A model generated the notes under the pieces. It had not been told where the DNA came from and did no database searches. It was given only the letters and a program-made list of their open reading frames with translations. From assembly GCF_022539665.2 (NCBI RefSeq), contig NC_081336.1, positions 4,356,221 to 4,420,220 of the forward strand: a stretch of DNA of 64,000 nucleotides, in the 5' to 3' direction. This stretch comes from Daphnia carinata (Eukaryota; Arthropoda; Branchiopoda; Diplostraca; Daphniidae). This document shows, one piece after another, positions 27,044 through 36,770 of the stretch. The stretch's first letter is position 1. Every line of letters starts with the position of its first letter. The position numbers were made by a program, and so were the translations under genes.

Positions 27044-27115
27044 TGATCTCGACGTGATTTGAACACGCAACCTCCTGATCTTGAGTCAGGCGCGCTACCA
27101 TTGCGCCACGAAATC
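27044..27115 (-). tRNA. tRNA-Trp body with Leu anticodon CAA
   Basis: A complete 72-nt tRNA gene including discriminator A. The acceptor stem GATTTCG pairs with CGAGATC (one T-G wobble), the D stem is GCGC/GCGC, the anticodon stem CCTGA/TCAGG and the T loop TTCAAAT; no intron. It matches the plus-strand tRNA-Trp at 27423-27494 at every position except the middle anticodon base, where C is replaced by A (CCA to CAA). CAA would read the Leu codon UUG, but the body is a short-variable-arm tRNA-Trp, not a class II tRNA-Leu. A T5 run about 30 nt downstream could terminate Pol III. Confidence 0.9.
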
Positions 27116-27422
27116 TTATGTTAACAATGTTTAGTTTTTGTGTGTTATGTACTGTTCCAATCTAAATCACTGTTCAAATCTATCGCATTGCTATCTATCG
27201 ACCGTACAGTACTGTACGTATGCTGCCTGTCACGGTAAGTTTTGTCGAAAGAACACCAATATACCATTTTCCCTCGTATAAGATAGTGCAAATAGTATAT
27301 AATAAACTATATTGTCTTTTAAGATCTTATGCCTGCATATTTCTCAATATCTTATTACATGGTTTTAGCCATTTTTACTTTAATTCTTAGATTTTATATG
27401 GGTATAATATTATTAAATGGAT
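27116..27422. other. Spacer between the two tRNA-Trp-type genes
   Basis: AT-rich, no gene seen. The two tRNAs are divergent and share no visible homology outside the mature tRNA region. Confidence 0.5.
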
Positions 27423-27494
27423 GATTTCGTGGCGCAATGGTAGCGCGCCTGACTCCAGATCAGGAGGTTGCGTGTTCAAATCACGTCGAGATCA
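27423..27494 (+). tRNA. tRNA-Trp (CCA)
   Basis: Standard eukaryotic tRNA-Trp: 7-bp acceptor stem, D arm with AATGGTA loop, anticodon loop CTCCAGA, T arm with TTCAAAT loop, discriminator A. No intron. Internal A and B boxes are intact, and a run of nine T at about 27522-27530 is a likely Pol III terminator. Oriented opposite to its CAA-anticodon sister 300 bp away. Confidence 0.95.
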
Positions 27495-27839
27495 ATATGA
27501 CAATGATATGTACTTCTCTGATTTTTTTTTTGTCAACTTATTTGATAGACAAAGCATTTTTAGGTCACAGAACTTTTAGGTCTCTAATCAACGCAACGTT
27601 TGGAATCAATATCGCTTTTTTTCAAGCAAATAACTTGTTTACGAAGTGTTCAGAAACCCATTATCAACAAAAAACTTAAGTAGCTAAAGAAAAGATGACC
27701 ATGGCCTATTCTTTGCAAGGATTAAGCCAGTTCATCTGCTAAATTTGGAAACGTGACAAATAAATTTTGCACTTACCACTTTCATCTGATTGTAGGTTCT
27801 TCATTGAACGACATTAACATGTTGAAAATTGACAAAATT
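27495..27839. other. Spacer between tRNA genes
   Basis: AT-rich non-coding DNA containing the tRNA-Trp terminator T run near its start; nothing else recognised. Confidence 0.5.
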
Positions 27840-27910
27840 TGCATCGACCGGGAATCGAACCCGGGCCGCCCGCGTGGCAGGCGAGCATTCTACCACTGAA
27901 CCATCGATGC
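27840..27910 (-). tRNA. tRNA-Gly (GCC)
   Basis: 71 nt including discriminator A. Acceptor stem GCATCGA/TCGATGC, A box TGGTTCAGTGGTAGAATG, anticodon loop with GCC, T loop TTCGATT. Essentially the common metazoan tRNA-Gly(GCC). TTTT follows within a few bases as terminator. Confidence 0.96.
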
Positions 27911-28389
27911 TCTTATATATTTTGAACTGTTATTTGATGGTAGATATACATTTTAGTTTTAGCCTTTCATATCCCAGCAATAATAACCATTATTGTTCAC
28001 CATGCAAGAAATGGTAAGAAAGCAGTTGACTCGAAGATTAGGTGCGAAACTAAAAGACGGTGCCGTAAACTATTCTTCGGATACTACGAAGAAAGATCCA
28101 CCTTAGAATACCAAGATGATTTCCTTTTTTCACGAGTCCTTGGATGGACCTTCTATTCATTACAAGCTGTGGCGAAACAATGTTCGACCAAGGAGCCACT
28201 TTCTAATTTTCTACGACACCACAACAAAATTCGTATTCATCGTGAAACACTGCATCACTTCTACACCTGTGCTAATAAGTAATCAGTGATGCAACCGTAC
28301 AAATAAAACGGTGGCCTCAACTTGAACAGGATTTGAGCAATTATGGATGAATTCACATTTTTTGTGTTTACACAAACATCGACGAACGA
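27911..28389. other. Intergenic between tRNA-Gly and small secreted gene
   Basis: No supported coding sequence or RNA gene. The last part is the upstream region of the 28484 gene. Confidence 0.45.
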
Positions 28390-28397
28390 TATAAAAG
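28390..28397 (+). promoter_or_regulatory. TATA box (TATAAAAG) of the small secreted gene
   Basis: A perfect TATAAAAG lies 94 bp upstream of the ATG at 28484. Transcription would then be expected to start about 30 bp downstream, giving a 5' UTR of roughly 60 nt. Confidence 0.6.
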
Positions 28398-28483
28398 GGT
28401 GAAAAATGGCTATTATTACACAGAATTCGGCGCAAATCGTTTGTTAAGATTGTTCGCTCTGTCCGTCTTTGTGGTCACTTATC

Positions 28484-28892
28484 ATGAAGTCTTCAACGGT
28501 AATTGAATCATTCACTCATTTGATTTTAAAATAACTTTTTACAAAATTCTGGTTTCATACTCACAAAACAGATTTTTGGCCATGTCATTATAATAGCCAC
28601 GATTCTTTTGAGTTTCTCGTCATTCGATGTGTTGGGTGAAACTGCGAATGATGAACTCAATACGCTCGGTTTCCAACAAAAACCGTACGATTCTCTTTAT
28701 AATGAAGAAACGCAGTTTGCCCCTACACAGACGTCCAAATTAACTCGTTATGCAAGGCACATACCATTTATTGCTGGGGCTGCTGTCGGTGCCATAGTAG
28801 CCAATAACCGTCACCCAACACATCATCACGGACCAAGCTACTATTATCCGCCGAGTTATTATCCCTCTGGTCACCATCACACCCATGGATAA
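28484..28892 (+). CDS. Small secreted His/Tyr-rich protein (111 aa)
   Basis: Two exons, 28484-28498 and 28572-28892, joined across a 73-bp intron (donor GGTAATTG, acceptor AAACAG). The product begins MKSST then a hydrophobic stretch (IFGHVIIIATILLSFSSF), consistent with a signal peptide cleaved near the Gly-Glu at about residue 27. The mature part has an acidic-polar segment, a short second hydrophobic stretch (FIAGAAVGAIVANN) and a C-terminal tail alternating His clusters and Tyr/Pro (HPTHHHGPSYYYPPSYYPSG, then HHHTHG). I do not recognise a family. Such tails could bind metal or belong to cuticle or mucus-type proteins, but that is speculation. The strong TATA box suggests regulated, possibly tissue-restricted expression. 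Confidence 0.75.
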
Positions 28893-29701
28893 CTCTGGAA
28901 ATGAAAAGAAAGCAAGTGCAGTGGTAATATACCTAGTGTTATGATGTAATTACACCACAATCTTACTAGATTTCATGAAATACACAAACCAAGCATTTAT
29001 TTGGCCTTTAAATGACTTGTTTGCTGTTTTCATTACATTGGCACTTGAAATTATGTTTTCGTCATTCTGTTACAAACTCGGAGAACTCAAGCTTGAAAAA
29101 CATTCAATTGCTGAGCAGATTTCTAGCGAAAATCGAGCAACGAATTTTCGAGAGTTACGAATTTTGCCAGTGCAGACGATTTTTTTGCACTTGAAATGTG
29201 GCGCCTCATCTGAGAAACATGACACCTTCTCCACAAACCAGTTTCGTATCAATTACTGTCGTAACTGATTGCATTATTTTATGAATATTTTTCTTATTTC
29301 TGTTTTTGATCAGATATCTAACAGAACCGCTCATGTTTATTTACTTGAAAGCTCGATCATCTATAACGTTAAAAAATCAAAGATGGGACATCACAGTTAA
29401 TTGACCATTTTAGCACCACGTAAAGATGTATTTCTTAATTGTTTCACAACAAACATACTTTCAGTGGTGAAGGGATGTGACAATGGGAACATCCACAAGG
29501 GAAATAAAAGAAAAACTAAGGGGCTTAAGGGCTTAAAAAGCCACGACATGGCACTCGATACTAAATCCAGAAGTCATCTTTTGACAATTAAAATTAAAAA
29601 AAGTTAAAATGAACACTGTTATCTAACGGTCATACGGAATTTTGCTCTTTTTGTGTTTGAATTTCAAACATTCAAACGGTTGAGATGCTAAAAACAAAAC
29701 A
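28893..29701. other. Intergenic between two convergent genes
   Basis: Shared 3' flank of the small secreted gene (plus) and TP53BP1 (minus). Several reading frames of 60-97 codons occur, but none shows recognisable protein character. Confidence 0.5.
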
Positions 29702-32700
29702 TCACGGCTTTGTGTAGTCAAAATTGAACTGTGGACTCGACGAGGGGTTTAATATCTTGCCTTGAATTAATGATTGAATAACCCACAAAGATGAGACAAG
29801 CGGAATCTTCATTCGACGAGCCTGATCGACAATTTTAGCAGGGCAGTCTTTGGTTGTAACTACGTAATCAAATGGAACATCATCGCAAAGTGCTTTTTCA
29901 GCCTCGGTGCTGTCACCATTTGCACCTTCAGGTTCGTGTTTGCTTGAGCGCGCAGGTAAACGAGAAACAATTATACATTCCGCTTGGACGAGGATAGGTA
30001 CCCAAAGGTCGTTGAATTGTGGTGGTCCATGCAAAAGGATGCGCGTGCCAACAAAACAGCGACCAGTAGTAGGAGACCACTCGACAATATTTCCTTGAAG
30101 ATCGATGCCGGGCGGCTGCAGGTAACGCTGGTAATTACATCTCTCGTTCTTTTGACAACATTGATAAACCTAAAAAGAAAAATAATTTGAATGAGACTTG
30201 AACTGCTGTTTTTGTTACCTATTTAACTAATTACCCAGTCGTGAGAGACCGCGCGAATGTTCGCGGCAAGAGATCGGATATACCTCTCAGTGCGACAAGG
30301 ACGGTTACAAACAATCAATACTGTTCCTTCGTCCATCTCCAGTTGACTTAGATCGAAGCGCTCTAGCACCCTTCCACCACCTGCCGTCAACTGACGCTTA
30401 ATATGCTCCTTGTAATAGGGAGAAGGATTAATGTACGGTTCAACTTCATCAGTCACTTCATCAGGGTCCACTTCAAGAGGTCTTGTTGCCTTCGTAAGAA
30501 GAAAAGCAAATCCGGAAAAAAGCTGATTGTTTTCGGGAATGGGTCCTGCAATGTCGAAGTTCACCTCTTCTTTCGTCTCTCCAATATTCTCCTCTTCAAC
30601 TACGTTTTGAACTGTTGTGCGGCCTACCAATGTCGAATGCATTCGATCGAGAATTCGACTTCGCAGTGAAGTTTCTTCATGTTGAAGAAACGAAGTGCCA
30701 CTACTTTCGCTCATGGTAGACGTGTCCAGCGTCAAGTCTCTTTTTCCCGTAATTTTTTTGCGCAGTGATCCCGTATTCGAAACTGAACGCTTAGGTGTTT
30801 GGTCTTGTGCAACTAGAGAAGAACACAAAGTGTTATTATTTAATTCATCAACGGAAATAGTGACAAAAAAGATACCTGCTGGGGTCTCCGATCTAGATCT
30901 CGGAGTGCGAGGGTTTCGCGGCGTTTTCTGAGGTGAAGAGACTATTAACTCGGTGGTCGTCGCTCTTCTACGTTTCCCACCCAGAATGTTGTCTAGACTG
31001 ACGTTACACGTGTGGGGAGAAAAAAGCTGTGGCACCACTATCGAATCGCTCCAATGTCGTATATGTTCTTGCGTTAGACAAATCCTATTCAGACATGAAA
31101 GATTGTTTGAAAATGAGAAGCCATCATAACATGCAGTTGGTTATCGAGGAATCAAATTAGTTGTAATGGTCTTACCTCTTTCTCGGGACTTTAATGGTTT
31201 CACAGCCATCCATTTCTACCAAATGCTCCATCTGCAGAGGTAAAGATTAGATTGTGCGACATGAAATAAGTCTGGTAATTTGCGGTACTTTTTCATCTGA
31301 TTCAGTAGGTTTCAGTTTACTATAGCCAATAACAACACCAGGCCGTCCTTCGCACAGGTTTTCGTTGAGGACTAGGATCGGTTGGTTTTTGCTCAAAAGT
31401 GAAACAGGTAAAATAAATTCTTCGACTAGACTTCGTGATTGACCATCTTCAAAAACCACCGTCCATTTTCCTGTTTGTACTGAGTCACGTTGGGTGATCT
31501 TGGCCGCATAAAAACACTTATCTGGAAGTAGAGAAACACGAATGAGGAAAACAAAACATACCAAATTGTCTCAATGCGTATTCGAACTAAAGTTAATCAA
31601 TACCTGTCCATTGTGCAAAAACTGGTTTGTCTACAAGATAATGAATAGAAAACAAAAATTATCAGAAAAATCCAATAAAAAATATATGTGATTGCAAATT
31701 ACTTATTTCGTAGGAATTGTGGCGTAAATCTCGTAACACGTCTCCCACCTCTGTGACATAATCGTCCGACGATTTAGCATTACCAGGGTCTACATTTGGC
31801 TGGTCAGGGTTGGGTTGATTTGCCGCAGGACCATTATCACTGGATTCCGTTCTCTCGGATTGTTGATTCTTTTTCGTACCGCCTGATTTGTTTTTGGCTG
31901 GAGTTCCATCCGCTGGTGGGCGACCTCGCCGGCCTTTCTTCGGTGGCGTTTCGCTGCTAGTTTCCGTTTCCTTTATCATTTCAGGGATTTTGGGCTTACG
32001 TCCACGTTTACGTATAATTTTTATTTCCGTATATGCCTCCTGTTCTGTCAAACGTCGCGGTTCTTCATCTTTCATTCCGGTCGTGGCCGTGCCATTTGCT
32101 ACATCCACAGCCAATGAACCTTCCGTCGAATCTGGGTATAAGGAGGGGTGCGAGGGAAGAGGAACGGTGCCATCTTCTTTCGACAGTGCGCTAGGACTGG
32201 ATGGTATTGCTGTTTCAGCGTTGGCCGAGCGAGTCGCTTTCTGCCGAACGGGGTGCTTAGGCATAGCGAATTCGCTGCTGACAGGTAAAACTGGTGGTTC
32301 TAGGCTGGCTCTGCTTAACATAGAACTACAGGCAATGGGAGCCGTTTCAAAGTTGGATGCGATAGAGAAGCGGGACATTCGCAAAGAAGCCGAATCCGAC
32401 TTGTAGCTCCCAGATACATCTGCATTGTATCCACTTGAACTCTGGCTAACATGACGGTGTAAAAGTTCAGCAAACGATTCAAGCCGTGAACCGGGCAATG
32501 TTTCGCAATCCATATTGTCAAACAAACCCATCCGCACTTGTTCAGACACCGATCCGGAAAGTGCCTTTTCCATTTTTGACACGGGTAACATCTACGTGAT
32601 TACAAATTAAGATTTGGGATACGTTATTCACGTTATTACATTAAATCAATTGCTTTTTTAGATTGTACGTACTTTGCTAAAAGTTCGAATGACCCAAGCC

Positions 32701-34514
32701 CTTTCTAGAGAGTTATAAATTCGAGTTACTGCTTCGAATGGAACCCATTGTTCCGGTTCAATTTCCGGGGTATTCTGGAAAATAATTTGTTATTAATTAT
32801 AAAATTATTATTTATTATTAAAACAAACACAAAATCTAATGTTTGAGGCAACGACGTATTAATAGATTACCTCCTGCGACGACATACGTTGTGTTGTTTC
32901 ATTACTACTGCGACAATCTTTTTCCTCGACCTTCACTTCATCAGGAAAATTCGGTGTGCTGACAGTTGGAACGGAATGATCGACCTTAATCTTAGGCCCA
33001 TTCTAGGTATTCCATAAAAAATTTTAGTAATCATTCGCTACAGCAACAGTATAGTGCTTATACCGATGGGGACTCTCGAGGGCTCAAATCGGCACTGAGT
33101 TCGAGTTTGGAACTTATGTCATTACTGATGTCTGCCGGAAGTTGAGGAGTTTCACCAGGTGAATGATTCGCGCGGGATACTAGATCCTGAGTCTGAAAAC
33201 ACTCGACAAAACGATGGCTTTGTGAATCTGGATCACGAAAAGGTGAGGTGCTCAATAGATCTTGTGAGTATGGAATAGATAACGGCGATTGAGTAAGCCG
33301 TGGGGTCAAGTGTTGTGATGCAGAATCCGCCTCCCGGCGTGGCTGGGCGGCAGGAATTGCCACTGAACTTTGAGGAGAACTTGGTTCCTCACGGATCTTG
33401 CGTCTGACCTCTGCAACAAATTCAATTCCATCATCGGTGTCTTCGGGAGGTTCCGCCGGACGACTCACTGTAGGCTTTTGAATAGAGTTGTCGAAACCCC
33501 TATTTGGCTCCGACAGGAACGACGATGGAGACTCAATCACAGCCGATTGGTTGGACCCGCTATCACTTTCGAACTGAATTTGGCGCATCGATTTCGATTT
33601 CGATATGCTACAAAGTGCTTCCACGTTCGGACTCTGGAAAAAAGGAAACATGAAAAACAAAACAAATAAACAAAACAAACATTTCACGCGGTATGCAACA
33701 TTCTTTTCTCGCCTAGCTATTGGCTAGGGTAATGTGTAAGCCATACCGTTTTCGCAGTAGCTTCGTTAGCCTCTGGGGATGAATCAAGTTTATCTGGAAC
33801 AGTACTAGATGCGGCCTCTTCAATGTTACGTAGCGTCCGTAGGGATCCCTGAACCGGAGAACCAATAGCCATGGTCACAAAAGCTGAAGACCGCGACAAA
33901 CTTACTGGAGTCCTCCTACAACTACAATTATGTTGTGTCACAATTATGCTTTGCCAATTTTTAATTGCCAGTTCAAACAACATTCAGTTTATTTACAAAT
34001 CTCTTTTGTAATGATCTATCAAATAACCTTGGCTGATTTGCGGGAATTGGTGAGGCAGGTAGGACATCCTCATCATCTTCAATAATTGCTGTATCTGCAC
34101 TGGGGGAATCAAGACTAGGCCTTGACAAATTGAGATTTGAATCAGGTTCAGAACTAAGCTGAGAGGTCAACATGTTATCCATAGCTGGGCTTTCGGAAAT
34201 TCGAGAGACACTGTAAAAAGTTAAGCAGAAGAGTAAAGAAATCAGTCATATATCTCCACAGTACACAGCTATTGGGATACTCACATTTGTGATACATTAC
34301 TTCCATGTGAGATGCTTAAAGCTGCTGTGCTGGCTTGGCTATAATCATCTAGTACAGTTTCATTAACCGTATTGAATTCTTCCAGTATATCGTCATCAGT
34401 AATGAAAGACAAGGATACAAATGATGGATCCATGTTGTTGTTGCTATTTACAGATCTTCGTGCCACTTCAGTTGGAGGATTTGGTGCTGTGAAATTGTTT
34501 TGTAGTCCTTCCAT
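29702..34514 (-). CDS. TP53BP1: TP53BP1 (53BP1) orthologue: Tudor and tandem BRCT DNA-damage adaptor
   Basis: Nuclear adaptor that binds modified nucleosomes at double-strand breaks. Thirteen exons by eye (minus): 34514-34285, 34210-34028, 33915-33747, 33633-33064, 33002-32871, 32774-32673, 32591-31703, 31630-31604, 31521-31289, 31231-31176, 31084-30876, 30812-30235, 30169-29702; 1281 residues, shorter than the human protein (about 1970). The Ser/Pro-rich N-terminal half carries several SQ/TQ sites (LTQSP, YSQD, FQTQD). Next come an AT-hook-like KKGRRGRPP, a Tudor domain (KPVFAQWT, CFYAAKI, WTVVFEDGQ), the conserved VSLDNILGGKRRR motif that matches the H2AK15-ubiquitin recruitment region, then two BRCT repeats (LFSGFAFLLTKAT to SHDWV; FDYVVTTKDCPA to LVSSLWVIQSLI). 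The start at 34514 is the first Met of the frame; an in-frame acceptor-like site just upstream leaves a further 5' exon possible. Confidence 0.9.
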
Positions 34515-36099
34515 ATTGTTGAGATAGCTGAATTGGTTACTTCCACAATCTAATAAGACAATAATCTTTTCTCATTTATTTGATTGTCAGTGACAAGCAG
34601 TGGTTGATTCACCTTTTATAAAAAGATAGATGACTGGGCAGCATTCAAAAGTAGAAAGCCACTTTTTCGGGCGCCAACTGGCATCTGAATATTAGATATC
34701 CAATCAAAAGAATGGAATTCTGCCAGTCCAACCGGTTTTAATTTTTAGTAATTACTAGAACCCAATTTAAAAAACTTATTTCGGAAAATTAGCAAAACAC
34801 AGAAAATACATCAGGTGTTTAGTGACGCAAGGGTTTCATATCCACCATGTTTTTTCCTACGTTGCCAGTTGGAAAAAACCTATTGCAAGTTGTGTGCGCA
34901 ATCGCAGTGCGGCCAAGACAAGTGGAGTCACGTCTGATCACGTCCAAACACCCCAGTAAACATTAACACAATTCCGGAAAACACAATGTTTACAAATGTT
35001 TCCTCCTCCCCCTTTTCCCTTTTGAAAAGGTACAAAGCTTTTTTATGGAAGCATGGTCTCTCAAAGAACTCCTGGCCATCCATCTATATCAATTGTCTTT
35101 TAAACAATGCCCGCGGATTCGACAAAGGCAGACTTAAGGAATAGATTTTGTCGATACAAAATTCAGTTAAATTATAATGTTTTACTGGTTTTTCTCATTG
35201 TATTAAAATTGGATTTTGGTTTATTTGCAGGCTTAGGCCTTTAGGATGCGCTGCCAATCCGTAGATGTCGTTACCGATTTTCCAGACCTATCCAACTCTA
35301 TAGAATCTCTATTTCGAGCATAAGGACCGTTTATTCGGATTTTCCGCCTCAAGAAGTGACCATCAAGATGAATTCATGTCCGCTTTTCTGCAATTTTTGA
35401 GGCAGATTACTGATCGAAGATCACGATATTAGGAAAACAAGATTGTGTATGTATAAAACTGAGAGGGGAAAACAGGCCATGGGGGCAACAATTTTCGATT
35501 CATCTCTGCAATTTGTGTAGTAACGATACGTTTCCCTTTCACATTCTCCACTACAATCTGTTGGAAACATCACAAGAAATACTTCGATAAAAACAATAAT
35601 TATTATGACGATGGATGTATCGAACTAAGGGGACCGCCTTAATCACCACCTGTAGGCCTATAATACATCCTGTGTATAGCCCACGTACGTACATTCCAAG
35701 GCGATCCAAGTACAGGCCCACGCTACGCTGCTGCGGATGGAACATCTTATCCATCACAAGCTTTATGATTCGATTTGATAAACTCTTTGCTCCATTATTG
35801 CAATAGAATTTGATTACCGTTTTACTGCGTAGGTAAACCAATAAGCAAACGGCCAAAAGATATTTTCAAACTAACTTAATTTTTCAGTTTCTTTAATTTT
35901 GATTGGCTATTAAAATTGGTGTGAGTGACAATTTTCTCCGGGTGCCCTTGACATGGCTAACATAGCAAGTAGCACGTAATAAAACGGTTTCGCGATGAAA
36001 TGGTATTTTTTAAAGACATTCCGAATTTTTCGGGCGCACACGAGCGTTCGGATGGGCGAGCGATTGGTGTAGCGATGAAACGATGCGTCATAAACAGCT
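34515..36099. other. Intergenic between TP53BP1 and Wnt (divergent)
   Basis: Holds the TP53BP1 5' flank. No coding sequence that I can support; frames of 60-100 codons near 35.6 kb lack protein-like features. Confidence 0.5.
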
Positions 36100-36107
36100 T
36101 ATAAAAG
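36100..36107 (+). promoter_or_regulatory. Candidate TATA box upstream of Wnt
   Basis: TATAAAAG in a GC-richer stretch about 670 bp upstream of the Wnt ATG. An acceptor-like site directly before that ATG suggests a 5' UTR intron, so a promoter at this distance is plausible. Not proven. Confidence 0.3.
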
Positions 36108-36770
36108 CCCCGACGTAAAAAAAACGCGCACGATCAAATGAAAGATGTTTCTTGGTTCAACCAGTTTCATCTCCTACTTCATTTAGTTAAGAAACTTTTC
36201 GCTCCTGCTTATCGATAAGTAAATCCAGGAAATTATTATTATTATTTTTTTAATTTAAAGCCAATTGGGCTAGAATATTAGAAATCCAATGTTTTTTTCA
36301 AGCATGTTCTTTCATACTCTGCGATAGTTTCTTTCACAACTTTGTAAACTTCGTAAAAGAGGCTCACGGCCAATACAGAATCTAAAATTCTAGGATGCCC
36401 AAATTGTCCTCACAATACGTTATCCTAAAACGAGTTTTTATTTGTTTTTACGTCAAAACCCGTGTGAAACGTAGCGCTACATCGGACAAGCTAAAGTCTC
36501 TAACGAGCCATGGAGATTCTACACTGCCGAACAGTAAAACCATAATACCCAGTCAGTTTGTTGGCTTGACAGAGAGTGTAGGTCGTAGAACGTTGGCTGC
36601 CTTTTATTTTCCTTCCTCAAATGTGGAAGCTCCGGCAGCCAGTTGCTACAGACGTGTTGGAAGTTCCGAACAGTGCTGACCGTCCAGCTATACCACCTCT
36701 TCTCTATAAGCAGAAACGAACATTAAGCCATTTGACCATAGTTTTTTTTTTGCACCTACAGAATGTTAAG

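Noticed and set aside
31888-32406. 172-codon plus-strand frame
   Set aside because: Antisense to the large TP53BP1 exon, whose minus-strand reading is well supported.
35551-35856. 101-codon minus-strand frame between TP53BP1 and Wnt
   Set aside because: No domain, no conserved-looking composition, and no splice partners.
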